This document shows positions 7,988-17,364 of a DNA stretch of 42,088 nt, piece by piece (the first letter of the stretch is position 1; each line of letters starts with the position of its first letter). Position numbers and translations under genes: made by a program. The notes under the pieces were generated by a model. It had not been told where the DNA came from. It did not search any database and saw nothing but the letters and a program-made list of their open reading frames with translations. Origin of the DNA: an uncultured Eubacteriales bacterium (GTDB lineage Bacteria > Bacillota > Clostridia > Oscillospirales > Acutalibacteraceae); the NCBI GenBank assembly GCA_900314355.1, contig OMUY01000060.1:1-42088 (forward strand), in the 5' to 3' direction.

Positions 7988-8721
7988 ACGCTTTCACCTA
8001 TAACGGCACCTCGTCCTACAATTTAGGACTGAGGATCGAGAGCAAAAATGTGTTTTCCACTCCACAGTACGATACGACATTTCAGTCGATCCCCGGCAGG
8101 GACGGTGATCTCATCATTCCGAACGGTCGCTTCCCCAATGTGCAGGTGACATATTCGGTATTCCTCCCGGCAAAGTCGCAGGCAGAGCTCGCGCAAAAGC
8201 TCACGGCGGTCAAGGCGTGGCTGTTCACGGAGCCGGACAGGTATCACAGACTGAGCGACACTTACGAATCCGGATGCTTCCGAAATGCGGTCATCAACAC
8301 GAACCTCAATATTGAGGATCAGCTGAACAAGATCGGTGTGTTCACGGTCAGCTTTTCGTGCCAACCGTTCAAGTACCTTGCAAGCGGCCAGACCGCAGTC
8401 ACCTTTACAAATGGCGGCGGCACCGCGCAGATTACGAACCCAACTCCGTTCACCAGCAAACCGTTGATCAGGATCAACGGCAGCGGTGATGGAACACTGA
8501 CCGTTGCAAACAGCAGTGGCATTACGCGCCTGCAGATCGAAGGCATCAATTCTTTCCTCTATTGCGATTCCGAGCAGATGAATTTCTATAAAGGCTCGGA
8601 GTCCATGAACGAAGCGGTCACAGCGGATCGATTCCCCGTACTGACGGCAGGCGCAAATGCCTTCGTCTTCTCTGGCGGGATCACGTCCATTGCCGTAACA
8701 CCGAGGTGGGTGATGCTATGA
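7984..8721 (+). CDS. Distal tail protein (Dit)
   Basis: A 245-residue protein at the place of the Dit hub, coupled to the tape measure by an ATGA overlap. The N-terminal ~130 residues carry the Dit/phage tail family features: a start MNAFTYNGTSSYNLGLRI, then IPGRDGDLIIPNGRFPNV near 36-53 and a long helix with SQAELAQKLTAVKAWL. The second half is a beta-sandwich that begins near QPFKYL. Dit forms the hexameric ring joining the tail tube to the tip and receptor-binding proteins. Length and gene order agree with the SPP1/TP901-1 type. Confidence 0.88.
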   Translation: MNAFTYNGTSSYNLGLRIESKNVFSTPQYDTTFQSIPGRDGDLIIPNGRFPNVQVTYSVFLPAKSQAELAQKLTAVKAWLFTEPDRYHRLSDTYESGCFRNAVINTNLNIEDQLNKIGVFTVSFSCQPFKYLASGQTAVTFTNGGGTAQITNPTPFTSKPLIRINGSGDGTLTVANSSGITRLQIEGINSFLYCDSEQMNFYKGSESMNEAVTADRFPVLTAGANAFVFSGGITSIAVTPRWVML

Positions 8722-10547
8722 TTCCGGTACTATACAAAGCAGACGCAATAACGTTTTCCACCTTCGGCCTCGGCGTGCTTTCAGACTGTATCTCATGCGA
8801 GGTTACGGAAGAGCGAAACGGCGCGTTCGAGCTTGTGATGAAATATCCGACCACCGGCCAGAATTATGAGCTCATAAGAAGAGAGCGCTTGATCAAGGCG
8901 AAGCCGAACGATACGGCAAACGATCAGGTCTTCCGCATTTACAGGATCACCACACCGATCAACGGCATCGTGACGGTATACGCGCAGCATCTTTCCTATG
9001 ACCTGTCGAACATCGCTGCGCTCTGCTGGTCAGATGAAAACATCTCGCCGACGCTCGCCATGAATCGATTGTTCAGCGAGACGGCCACGCCGCATCACTT
9101 CACCTGCCGGACAGACTACTCGGCAGCAAAAGCGTTTTCCATTACAAAACCGCAGAGTGTTCGCGCTTGCCTCGGCGGTGTGGCAGGATCCTTCCTCGAT
9201 CTCTGGGGCGGCGAATATGAGTGGGACAACTGGCTTGTCTATCAGCACCAGAGGCGCGGACAGAATACCGGCGTCGTCATCGAATACGGGAAGAACCTCA
9301 CCAATCTGGAGCATGACGGTGATAACACCGACGTGTACACGGATATCCTGCCGTTTGCCGTGCAGACGGATGAGGCCGGTGCGGAAACCGTGATCACACT
9401 GCCGGAAGTGCTGATTCCAATCACGAACTCGGAGCTGGTACAGCGAAAGACCCTCATCAAAGACTTTTCGGACGCCTTTGATTTTGGATCTGCGATCACA
9501 CCGGACGCCCTGCGAGCGAAAGCGAACTCGTACCTTTCTTCCAATCCGATGGGTGTGACGGCACCGACGCTGACCGTGGCGTTCGAGCCGCTGTGGAAGC
9601 AGCCGGAATACGCAGCCGTGCTGGAGCGGGTTTCCCTCTGCGACACGGTAACCATCCGACATTCCGTTCTCGGGATCACAGCGAAGGCGAAGGTCGTCAA
9701 GACCGTTTACGATACGCTCTCCGAAAAATACGTATCCATTACGCTGGGCAGCACCAAGGCGAACTTGATCAATACAGTTTCGCAGGCAGAAGCTGCAGCG
9801 CAGGCGGTCTCCGCAAAGGTGGATCGATTTCCGGCGCTGATGACGGCAGCGATCCAGAACGCCACCGATCTGATTACAGGTCAGTCGGGTGGATATGTGG
9901 TCATCAACACAAACGAAGCAACCAGCGAACCATACGAACTGCTGGTGATGGACGCCCCGTCCATGGCAGAAGTAGTCAATGTTTGGCGCTGGAATGTGGG
10001 CGGTCTCGGCTTTTCCCATAATGGGTACAACGGCCCATATGAGACGGCAATTACCTCAGACGGCCAGATTGTTGCTGACTTCATCACTTCCGGAACATTG
10101 GTGGCGAACATCATCAAAGCCGGTGTGCTCTCCTCGCAGGACGGCTCGTCCTATTGGGATTTGGAAACCGGCGAAGTGGTGCTTCGCGCCTACGCCACTA
10201 CGGAACAGATCGTCGAGACGAATGACAGGATCGACGAAATCGAGGAACAGAAGATGTACCGGCTGGTGATCACATCCAGCAACGGGAACATCTTTAAGAA
10301 TAACAATATCCGCACGACCCTTTCAGCAATCGTGTTTTCGTGGGATGAGAACGTAACAAATGAGCTCGATCCCAATCAATTCATCTGGACGCGGGTTTCG
10401 GCGGACGATGTATCAGACCGAGCGTGGAACCAAGTGCACGCCGGAGGCACGAAAACCATTGAGATCACCAGAGACGATGTGGACGTGCGTGCGACTTTCT
10501 TCTGCGATCTGATTGATCCGGTCACAAGAAACAGCCTGTTAGGCTAA
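8718..10547 (+). CDS. Tail-associated protein (Tal), prophage endopeptidase-tail type, with Ig-like tail
   Basis: A 609-residue tail-tip protein. The ATG at 8718 was preferred over GTG at 8706 because it makes an ATGA overlap with the Dit stop and has GAGGTGGG 8 bases upstream. Residues 1-370 have the gp27-like tail hub arrangement seen in the prophage endopeptidase-tail family, beginning MIPVLYKADAITF and including the VTVYAQHLSYDLSN segment. Residues ~510-605 form an Ig-like domain starting YRLVITSSNGNIFKNN and ending DVDVRATFFCDLI. Closely similar domains recur in the next gene. No clear catalytic motif for cell-wall cleavage is visible, so enzymatic activity is not claimed. It probably plugs the tail tip and helps DNA delivery. 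Confidence 0.85.
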   Translation: MIPVLYKADAITFSTFGLGVLSDCISCEVTEERNGAFELVMKYPTTGQNYELIRRERLIKAKPNDTANDQVFRIYRITTPINGIVTVYAQHLSYDLSNIAALCWSDENISPTLAMNRLFSETATPHHFTCRTDYSAAKAFSITKPQSVRACLGGVAGSFLDLWGGEYEWDNWLVYQHQRRGQNTGVVIEYGKNLTNLEHDGDNTDVYTDILPFAVQTDEAGAETVITLPEVLIPITNSELVQRKTLIKDFSDAFDFGSAITPDALRAKANSYLSSNPMGVTAPTLTVAFEPLWKQPEYAAVLERVSLCDTVTIRHSVLGITAKAKVVKTVYDTLSEKYVSITLGSTKANLINTVSQAEAAAQAVSAKVDRFPALMTAAIQNATDLITGQSGGYVVINTNEATSEPYELLVMDAPSMAEVVNVWRWNVGGLGFSHNGYNGPYETAITSDGQIVADFITSGTLVANIIKAGVLSSQDGSSYWDLETGEVVLRAYATTEQIVETNDRIDEIEEQKMYRLVITSSNGNIFKNNNIRTTLSAIVFSWDENVTNELDPNQFIWTRVSADDVSDRAWNQVHAGGTKTIEITRDDVDVRATFFCDLIDPVTRNSLLG

Positions 10548-10563
10548 GAAGGAGGAAACCCAA

Positions 10564-11643
10564 ATGAGCAGAGCTCAAGGCCAATTCACAATCATTGACT
10601 ACAATGACGCGCTGACGCTGACCGGCTATATCGGCTGCAACCACCCCAAGACGCAGATGTTTAACCCGGACAACAACAGCTACACCCCGAACTGGGCATC
10701 GACCAATCTCGTGCTGACGCCCAGCCTCTATATCATCGGCACCACCACAGATCAGATCACGTCCGAAAACGTGACGATGGTCAAGTGGTATCAGGGCACG
10801 TCCACTACGGCGATTGCCTCGGGCGGCAACTATACGCTCAGCGGAACGAAGAGTCACATCCTGACCGTCAAGGCGAACATCATGGCAGGATTGCCCGGTG
10901 TGGACTTCAAGTGCGAGATTACCTATAGAGACCCCAGCACCGGTCTCACGCTGGTGCATCCGCTCTCGATCTCGTTCTCCCGCGTTGTAAACGGCAGCGG
11001 CATCGTGGATCTTATGGTAATGACGCCAAACGGCAACGTGTTCAAAAACAGCGAGGTCACGTCATTGACTGTAAAGGCAGAGCTGTGGCGCGGCTCGACG
11101 GTGGACACCACAAACGTCACCTACAAATGGGCGATCATGGATGCATCTGTCACGTCCAGCTCGTCCACGGGCTACGATGCAGATTTCGGAACCGGCTGGA
11201 GAAAGCTCAGCAATACCTCGAACATGTACTCCGGCTGCACAACGGCAACGCTGACGATCTACGCAGCGGCGGTCGATAGCTACGCCGTCATTCGCTGCTG
11301 CGCGAAGGACACGGATTCCGCGTCCCCGACCTACAACAGCAAGTTCTATGACGTCTGCACGTTCATCGACAACTCCGACCCGTTGCAGGTCATCGTCTCG
11401 TCCACAGGCGGCGATGTGTTCAAGAACGGTGTCGGCAGCACGGTTCTGACGGCGGTCTGCTATCAGGCTGGCGCAGAAGTCGATGCAGCTGGCACCGGCA
11501 CCTACACGTGGACGAAGTACGATAAGGATGGCAATGTGGATACCGCGTGGGGCACGAACGGCAGCAAAACCGGCAAGACCCTTTCTGTCGGAACGGCAGA
11601 TGTAGATACCAAGGCAACCTTCATGGTGCTGGTCGTCCTCTAA
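10564..11643 (+). CDS. Tail-tip protein with repeated Ig-like domains
   Basis: A 359-residue protein following AGGAGG with 16 bases after the Tal gene. I know no named family for the whole protein. It has an N-terminal beta-rich section of ~145 residues, then two Ig-like domains that start VDLMVMTPNGNVFKNS and LQVIVSSTGGDVFKNG. The second ends with DVDTKATFMVLV. Both match the Ig domain at the end of Tal, with the shared pattern G(N/D)xFKN, a Y-x-W core strand and DVDxxATF. The role is probably structural or glycan-binding at the tail tip. A baseplate or upper-fibre component is the best inference. Confidence 0.7.
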   Translation: MSRAQGQFTIIDYNDALTLTGYIGCNHPKTQMFNPDNNSYTPNWASTNLVLTPSLYIIGTTTDQITSENVTMVKWYQGTSTTAIASGGNYTLSGTKSHILTVKANIMAGLPGVDFKCEITYRDPSTGLTLVHPLSISFSRVVNGSGIVDLMVMTPNGNVFKNSEVTSLTVKAELWRGSTVDTTNVTYKWAIMDASVTSSSSTGYDADFGTGWRKLSNTSNMYSGCTTATLTIYAAAVDSYAVIRCCAKDTDSASPTYNSKFYDVCTFIDNSDPLQVIVSSTGGDVFKNGVGSTVLTAVCYQAGAEVDAAGTGTYTWTKYDKDGNVDTAWGTNGSKTGKTLSVGTADVDTKATFMVLVVL

Positions 11644-11656
11644 CGGAGGTGATCCC

Positions 11657-12745
11657 ATGCGGGCAATCGGACAGATTACGATCACCAATATCTGCGATGT
11701 CGTTGCTTCCGATACGCCACCGGAGAATCCATACATCGGGCAGCTATGGGTAGATACATCGGTGAACCCTCCGGAAACGAAGGTGTGGAACGGCGACTCG
11801 TGGGAAGTGCAGAACGATCTGGAAACGATACGCGTCGTCATTTCCACCCTTACCACAAAGACGGCGGAGCTGCAAAGCACGATCGACGGTCTGAACAGCT
11901 ATGTCGGCAGTATGACGCAGACGATCGAAACGATCACGGACAGTCTCGGTAATGAGCAGCAGAGCGTGCTGGAAATGCAGGCGCAGATGTCTCAGCTGCA
12001 GCAGACGATTGAGGGACTGACAGTACAGGTGACGAACCAGTACGCTGGCGGCCTGAACTTCATTCAAAACTCAGCAGGTCTCAACGGCGTCTCCGACGAC
12101 TGGGTGAAGACCGGAACGGTCACAGTCGATACGTCGACAGACACGCAGAACAACACAACCTCGGATTCCTGTTTCGTGCTTGGCTCGAATTCCACACTGA
12201 AGCAGACGATCACAGGGCTGGTAACCGGTGTGCCATATGCGTTCTCTCTACGAGCGAAGAAAACTAAAGCGAGCTATTCAAGCTACATCCGCGTGGAGTA
12301 CAACGGCAATAAGCACGTCGATTTCTTCAACCAGACGACTACATTCGGCTGGAAGGATTTCAGCCTCGTCATTGATGACATCACTGACAGCACCATCGTC
12401 CTATACATCTACAACCGGTATGCGTCGCTGTATGTGTCGGACATCATGATGGTCGAAGGCTCGACCGTCCACAACTGGACGCCCGCTCCGAACGAGATCT
12501 ACACGAACGAAGTGAAAATCGACAAGCGCGGCATCGCCGTTTCCAATGCGGCATCCTCCCAGCGGACGGTGATCACGAACACGGAGTTTGCCGGTTACTA
12601 TAACGATGAGGTCATCTTCACGTTGAATAAGGACGAAACGCAGACGAAAAAGACCACCGTGGACGGCGAATTGACCGTTGGCAAAACCAAGTTCGTGCCG
12701 ATGTCCACAGCATCGGACGGCTTGAACATCGTAATTCTTGACTAA
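11657..12745 (+). CDS. Tail-tip/fibre protein with coiled coil and carbohydrate-binding-like domain
   Basis: A 362-residue protein after AACGGAGGTG. The N-terminus (to ~40) contains PYIGQLWVDTSVNPPETKVWNG, a motif often seen at the attachment end of phage fibres. Residues ~50-125 are Gln/Glu/Thr-rich with heptad-like spacing, suggesting a trimeric coiled coil. Residues ~130-275 look like a jelly-roll carbohydrate-binding domain (GLNFIQNSAGL, YAFSLRAKK, WTPAPNE at the end), similar to the CBM4/9-like folds on phage tail tips. A short beta tail follows. It probably trimerises and takes part in receptor binding. Exact function unknown. Confidence 0.68.
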   Translation: MRAIGQITITNICDVVASDTPPENPYIGQLWVDTSVNPPETKVWNGDSWEVQNDLETIRVVISTLTTKTAELQSTIDGLNSYVGSMTQTIETITDSLGNEQQSVLEMQAQMSQLQQTIEGLTVQVTNQYAGGLNFIQNSAGLNGVSDDWVKTGTVTVDTSTDTQNNTTSDSCFVLGSNSTLKQTITGLVTGVPYAFSLRAKKTKASYSSYIRVEYNGNKHVDFFNQTTTFGWKDFSLVIDDITDSTIVLYIYNRYASLYVSDIMMVEGSTVHNWTPAPNEIYTNEVKIDKRGIAVSNAASSQRTVITNTEFAGYYNDEVIFTLNKDETQTKKTTVDGELTVGKTKFVPMSTASDGLNIVILD

Positions 12746-12760
12746 GGGAGGGATGGCAGC

Positions 12761-15316
12761 ATGGCAATGACAGGCGGAACTGCGTATCTGGTTAAATCCG
12801 AATACACGAACTCCGGCCAGAACAACTGGACGACCGATCTATACATCTACGTGAAGATCGTATCGCAGAACCCAGCGGCCAACACCTCCACAATCGCCCT
12901 CGGCATGTATGTGTATTCCAAATACAACATCGACTGGGGCGACTGGAGCAACGGCGGTCAGTCGTATGTCGGCACTGCAACCTCCGGTGCCAACTGCTTC
13001 ACGTTCACGGAAGGCCAGACAGGCAGCGGCACCAAGTGGCTGACGGAGAACCATCAAGTCACCGTCACGCATAACGCAGACGGTACTCTGACCTTGCCGA
13101 TCTACTGGCACTGGGGTGTTTACTCCACGTGGGGACAATACCTCGCGCCGTCAGGAAGCAAGAACGTCACGCTGACAGCGATCGACAGAACTGCGCCGAC
13201 CGTAACGTTCAGCGTCAGCAGCATTACGGCGAACGGCTTTACGATCAACGCGTCCTCTTCTGCGACTGCGGATCTCTGGCAGTACAGCACGAACAACGGC
13301 TCTTCATGGACGCAGCTTTCGACTACGGAGGGAACTTCAGCAAGCAAGGTGGTCACAGGCCTCTCGCCAAACACCACGTACACCGTCAAGGTGAGAGCGA
13401 GGAAAAAGACCAATCAGGTCTACGGTACCTCATCGGCTGTGTCGGTCAAAACGCTGGGAGGCGCGGTCGTAAACTCCGTGAATGCTCTGACGGCGGACGC
13501 GGCAACAGTAAAGATCACCATGAACGTGACCGTGTATGAAGCAAGCTACACCAACACGCTGGTCATCAAAAAAGGGACAACGGCCTATCTCACGATCAGC
13601 GGCCAATCGTGGTCTGCAGGTACGGCAAACAGGACGATCACGCTGACGGCAGCGCAGCGAACAACGCTGCTAACGGCGATGGCAGCAGATAAATCCTTCA
13701 CGGGAACATTTGAAGTCACATCCTACAGTGGATCCACGCAGATTGGCTCGGCATCGTCAAAGACGGCGACTGTCTCGACAACTTCTTCAAGCTCCGCGCC
13801 AACGCTATCAGGATTCACCTATGCCGACAGCTACGCGACCACAACCGCGATTACGGGAAACGATCAGATTTTCATTCAGGGCTATTCCAAGCTGACGGTT
13901 ACGCCCGGTACGGCAACACCTAAGAACTACGCCTCGATCGCCAATTACACAGCGACATGCAACGGCGTTTCCGTTTCCAATACGACCGGCGACCCGCTCA
14001 CAGTGGGTGTCGTTTCAAAGAGCGGAACCGTTGCCGTAGTACTGACGGTAACCGATAGCCGAGGATGGACGGCCAGCGTCACACAAAATATTACGGTCGT
14101 GGCATACGCGAAGCCGAAGGTCAACTCCCTGACGCTCAGAAGAACGAATGATATTGAAGCGGAGATGCAGCTCGTCTTCAACGGCACCATTTCGGCAATC
14201 ACGGTGGACGGGACGCAGAAGAATTCGCTTCTGTACTGCCGTTACCGATACAAGGCGACCAGCGCGACCTCGTACAGCAGCTATGTCAGCATTCTTTCGG
14301 CTGTGACGCAGAGCGGGACATCGTTCTCATATTCCAATCTGGAGCTGCGCAACCTCGCGTCAGACCAGTCATGGGATGTGCATATCCAGATCCGCGACCA
14401 GCTGAACAGTCTGTCGTCACTGGATCTGTACTACGTTATTCCGCAAGGCACGCCGCTGGTGGCACTGCGAAAGACGAAGGTTGGCATCAATACGCCGACA
14501 CCGGAAGCGGCGCTTCATGTCGTCGGTGATGCGAAAGTATCAGGTACGCTGACGGCCACAACGCTGTCGGGTGCGCTTGCACCTTCGAAACTCTCTTCTG
14601 CAGTTCCGATCAGCAAGGGCGGCACCGGCGCGACCACAGCAGCGGCGGCAAGAACGAACCTTGCTGTGCTCCCGCTCGCAGGCGGAACGATCACCGGACA
14701 GGTGCAGAAAGCTGGTGCAGGAAGCTCCTTCATCAACGGTCGAAGCAACGCCATGATCAGGGTAAACAGCTATACGAACACATCCTCGTTCTTCCCGGCG
14801 GTATCCATGAAAACACCGTCCGCATCTTGGGAGATCGGCGCTTACGGCGAAAGCTTGTACTTCGTGTACGCTACGGATGCGAACTTCGAAGCGGGAACGA
14901 ACACGACACTGACAAGGTATATCAACTCCAGCGGTAACTTCAACGGGAAAGCAGCCAATGTTACCGGCACCGTGGCGCTCGCCAACGGAGGAACCGGAGC
15001 TACAACGGCAGCGGCTGCAAGAACGAATCTCGGTATTGCCTGTACATCGCTGTACAACGGAGAACTGACGACCGGCAGTATCACGTTCAACTACGGCAAT
15101 TACAATGCCTACATCATTCTGGGCAAGCCCGGAACAGCGACAGCAATTGCCGGAATTGTGGTTCCGAAGGCCATGATCACAACCTCGGATGTGAAATACC
15201 AGATCACGGATGAATCGTACTACAGATGCTTCAATCTGAAGTATTCCAGTACGACCGTGACGCTGACAATCTCTACCGGCAGCGGATCTATCCTAAGAGT
15301 CTTCGGCATCAATTAA
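12761..15316 (+). CDS. Large tail fibre protein, DUF859-like, with FN3 domain and fibre repeats
   Basis: An 851-residue protein and the longest of the tail-tip genes. The N-terminal ~145 residues resemble DUF859-type siphovirus proteins. Residues ~148-235 form an FN3 domain (APTVTFSVSSITANGFTI, then VVTGLSPNTTYTVKVRARKK). Two or three further beta-sandwich domains follow to ~600. Two copies of the fibre motif GGTGATTAAAARTNL occur near residues 627 and 748 (bases ~14,620 and ~14,990), each preceded by a small beta segment. This motif is common in distal phage fibres and often borders domains that are exchanged. The C-terminus is probably the receptor-contact tip. The ribosome-binding site is AGGGAGG. 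Confidence 0.78.
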   Translation: MAMTGGTAYLVKSEYTNSGQNNWTTDLYIYVKIVSQNPAANTSTIALGMYVYSKYNIDWGDWSNGGQSYVGTATSGANCFTFTEGQTGSGTKWLTENHQVTVTHNADGTLTLPIYWHWGVYSTWGQYLAPSGSKNVTLTAIDRTAPTVTFSVSSITANGFTINASSSATADLWQYSTNNGSSWTQLSTTEGTSASKVVTGLSPNTTYTVKVRARKKTNQVYGTSSAVSVKTLGGAVVNSVNALTADAATVKITMNVTVYEASYTNTLVIKKGTTAYLTISGQSWSAGTANRTITLTAAQRTTLLTAMAADKSFTGTFEVTSYSGSTQIGSASSKTATVSTTSSSSAPTLSGFTYADSYATTTAITGNDQIFIQGYSKLTVTPGTATPKNYASIANYTATCNGVSVSNTTGDPLTVGVVSKSGTVAVVLTVTDSRGWTASVTQNITVVAYAKPKVNSLTLRRTNDIEAEMQLVFNGTISAITVDGTQKNSLLYCRYRYKATSATSYSSYVSILSAVTQSGTSFSYSNLELRNLASDQSWDVHIQIRDQLNSLSSLDLYYVIPQGTPLVALRKTKVGINTPTPEAALHVVGDAKVSGTLTATTLSGALAPSKLSSAVPISKGGTGATTAAAARTNLAVLPLAGGTITGQVQKAGAGSSFINGRSNAMIRVNSYTNTSSFFPAVSMKTPSASWEIGAYGESLYFVYATDANFEAGTNTTLTRYINSSGNFNGKAANVTGTVALANGGTGATTAAAARTNLGIACTSLYNGELTTGSITFNYGNYNAYIILGKPGTATAIAGIVVPKAMITTSDVKYQITDESYYRCFNLKYSSTTVTLTISTGSGSILRVFGIN

Positions 15317-15328
15317 GGGAGGTGCAGC

Positions 15329-15694
15329 ATGCAGGTATTACTGGAAAACGGGTATGTTTCGTCCTATGCGCTGGTTGGTACGCTGGTCGAAGGGATCGAG
15401 GTCGCAGAACCCGCAGACATCGAGCACTTCAAAGAGCACTACCAAGCATACCGGCTGCGAGACGGAACGCTGGAATACAGCGAAGATAAGAATACGGACA
15501 ATGAACGAAAAGCACTTTGTGATGAGCTGCGGCAGCGGCGCGAAACAGAGTGCTTTTCCTATATCAATCGCGGCCAGCTGTGGTACGCACGTCTCACCGA
15601 AGAGCAAAAGGCAGAGATGCAGGCGTGGTATGCGGCATGGCTCAAAGTAACGGAAACACTGACGGTGCCGGAAAAGCCGTCGTGGCTACATTAA
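15329..15694 (+). CDS. Small protein downstream of tail fibre, tail-fibre-assembly-like
   Basis: A 121-residue protein 12 bases after the fibre gene, with GGGAGGTG ahead of the ATG. The C-terminal half is helical and has the pattern CFSYINRGQLWYARLTEEQ then WYAAWLKVTET and a closing PEKPSWL. The LT-x-x-Q ... W-Y-x-A-W-L ... P-x-x-P-x-W-L pattern resembles small chaperones and accessory proteins that follow fibre genes in many phages. That comparison is by eye and weak. Location between fibre and holin fits either a fibre chaperone or a small baseplate component. Confidence 0.5.
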   Translation: MQVLLENGYVSSYALVGTLVEGIEVAEPADIEHFKEHYQAYRLRDGTLEYSEDKNTDNERKALCDELRQRRETECFSYINRGQLWYARLTEEQKAEMQAWYAAWLKVTETLTVPEKPSWLH

Positions 15695-15716
15695 CAATTC
15701 AAAGGAGGAAATCACG

Positions 15717-16145
15717 ATGAAGGAATTTTGGACAACCATTCAGGTCGCCTTTGCTGCCATCGGCGGTTGGCTCGGATGGTTCTTGGGAGGTTGTGACGGC
15801 TTGCTTTACGCACTGCTTGCGTTTGTGGTGATCGACTACATCACCGGCATCATGTGCGCCATTGTCGACAAGCGGCTGTCCTCTGCCGTGGGCTTCAAAG
15901 GCATCTTCAAGAAGGTGCTGATCTTTGCCATCGTCGGCATCGGCCACATCATCGACACGCAGGTCATCGGCAGCGGATCGGTGCTGCGAACTGCGGTCAT
16001 CTTTTTCTACATGTCCAACGAAGGGATCAGTCTCGTCGAGAACGCTGGCCACCTTGGCCTGCCGATCCCCAAGAAACTGAAGGCAGTGCTGGAGCAGCTC
16101 CATGACCGCGCGGAAAAGGAGGAAGATCACTATGATGACAAATAA
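15717..16145 (+). CDS. Holin, phage_holin_4 (toxin secretion/lysis) family
   Basis: A 142-residue membrane protein after AAAGGAGG. It has hydrophobic segments at about residues 10-30, 32-50, 67-85 and 88-104, and the family signature LAFVVIDYITGIMCAI followed by SSAVGFKGIFKKVLIF, the best-known mark of this holin family. The C-terminal LGLPIPKKLKAVLEQL and a charged tail are also typical. It makes membrane holes that release or activate the endolysin. The gene overlaps the endolysin start by 14 bases, a normal holin-lysin cassette. Confidence 0.92.
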   Translation: MKEFWTTIQVAFAAIGGWLGWFLGGCDGLLYALLAFVVIDYITGIMCAIVDKRLSSAVGFKGIFKKVLIFAIVGIGHIIDTQVIGSGSVLRTAVIFFYMSNEGISLVENAGHLGLPIPKKLKAVLEQLHDRAEKEEDHYDDK

Positions 16146-17364
16146 GGAACTGGCGGCAAAGCTGATCGATGTCGCAAAGAATTATAAGACGCTGTACATC
16201 ATGGGATGCTTTGGTGCGCCCATGACGGCCAGCAACAAAAAGCGCTACACGCAGAATCACAGCTACAACAGGCAGCCGGAGCGCACGGCGATGATCAACG
16301 CAGCGAGCGCGGATACCTTTGGTTTTGACTGCGTGTGCTTGATCAAGGGACTTTTGTGGGGCTGGAACGGTAACAAGAACGCCATCTACGGCGGCGCAAG
16401 CTACACCTCGAGCGGCGTGCCGGACATCGGCGCAGACCAGATGATCAAGGTCTGCAAAAACGTTACGACCGACTTTTCCAAGATCGAGGTCGGCGAAGCT
16501 GTGTGGCTCGAAGGTCACATCGGCGTCTATGTAGGTGACGGCCTTGCGGTCGAGTGTACCCCTCGCTGGGCGAACAAGGTACAGATCACAGCCTGCAACC
16601 GCAACGTATCCGGCTACAACCGCAGGAACTGGACGAAGCATGGCAAGCTCCCGTATGTGGAATACGTGGCAGATACAACCACGCCTCCGGTCGAGACTAC
16701 TGAGATCAGAGGCATCGACGTTTCCAAGTGGCAGGGTGAGATCGACTGGAAGAAGGTCAAGGCAGCCGGTATTAAGTTCGCCATGATTCGACTCGGCTAC
16801 GGCTCCGCCAACGGTGACGCCTGCGGCCTCGACGGATACTTCGAGAAAAACGTGAAGAACGCGATCGCAGCCGGAATCGACATCGGCTGTTATTTCTACT
16901 CCTATGCCACCAGCGTGGCCGCAGCGAAGAAGGAAGCGGTATACGTCATCAATGTGCTGCAGAAGTACAAGGGTGTCTTCACTTACCCGGTCGCCTTCGA
17001 TCTGGAGGATAAAACGCAGCAGGGACTCGGCAAGCAGGTGCTGACGGACATGGTGATCGCCTTCGGTGACGCAATCGAGAAGGCAGGTTTCTACTGCTCG
17101 CTCTACAGCAACCCCAGCTGGATGAAGAGCTACCTCGATACGGATCGCGTCAAGCGCTTCGACCTCTGGCTGGCGCACTGGACGGACAAGACCAACTATG
17201 CCGGTGCATACGGCATGTGGCAGAACTCCTCCAGCGGAAAGGTGAACGGCATCAACGGCAATGTGGATACCGACTTCGCATATAAGGACTATCCCACGAT
17301 CATCAAGGGAAAGAAGCTCAACGGCTTTACCGGCAGCGAACAGCAGCCGACCGTCCCGGATTAG
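16132..17364 (+). CDS. Endolysin catalytic part: NlpC/P60-like domain plus GH25 muramidase, ended by an in-frame TAG
   Basis: A 410-residue product cutting peptidoglycan. Residues ~1-180 look like an NlpC/P60-type peptidase or amidase: candidate Cys67 in FDCVCL, His129 in EGHIGVYVGDG. Residues 192-391 form a glycoside hydrolase 25 lysozyme domain that cleaves the MurNAc-GlcNAc bond: Asp196 in GIDVSKWQG, the catalytic acid pair in AFDLED (Asp290, Glu292), and the NVDTDFAY end motif. The start ATG at 16132 follows AGGAGG by 9 bases. Translation stops at TAG (17,362-17,364) right at the start of a Pro/Glu linker, while the same frame stays open for another 131 codons coding for wall-binding domains. 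No other phage gene in this window ends in TAG. Read-through, amber suppression or a recent CAG-to-TAG mutation would all fit. Confidence 0.88.
   Translation: MMTNKELAAKLIDVAKNYKTLYIMGCFGAPMTASNKKRYTQNHSYNRQPERTAMINAASADTFGFDCVCLIKGLLWGWNGNKNAIYGGASYTSSGVPDIGADQMIKVCKNVTTDFSKIEVGEAVWLEGHIGVYVGDGLAVECTPRWANKVQITACNRNVSGYNRRNWTKHGKLPYVEYVADTTTPPVETTEIRGIDVSKWQGEIDWKKVKAAGIKFAMIRLGYGSANGDACGLDGYFEKNVKNAIAAGIDIGCYFYSYATSVAAAKKEAVYVINVLQKYKGVFTYPVAFDLEDKTQQGLGKQVLTDMVIAFGDAIEKAGFYCSLYSNPSWMKSYLDTDRVKRFDLWLAHWTDKTNYAGAYGMWQNSSSGKVNGINGNVDTDFAYKDYPTIIKGKKLNGFTGSEQQPTVPD

Noticed and set aside
9030-10019. 329-codon minus-strand frame opposite Tal
   Set aside because: Antisense to a typical tail gene; rich in Arg, Cys and His, with no recognisable motif.
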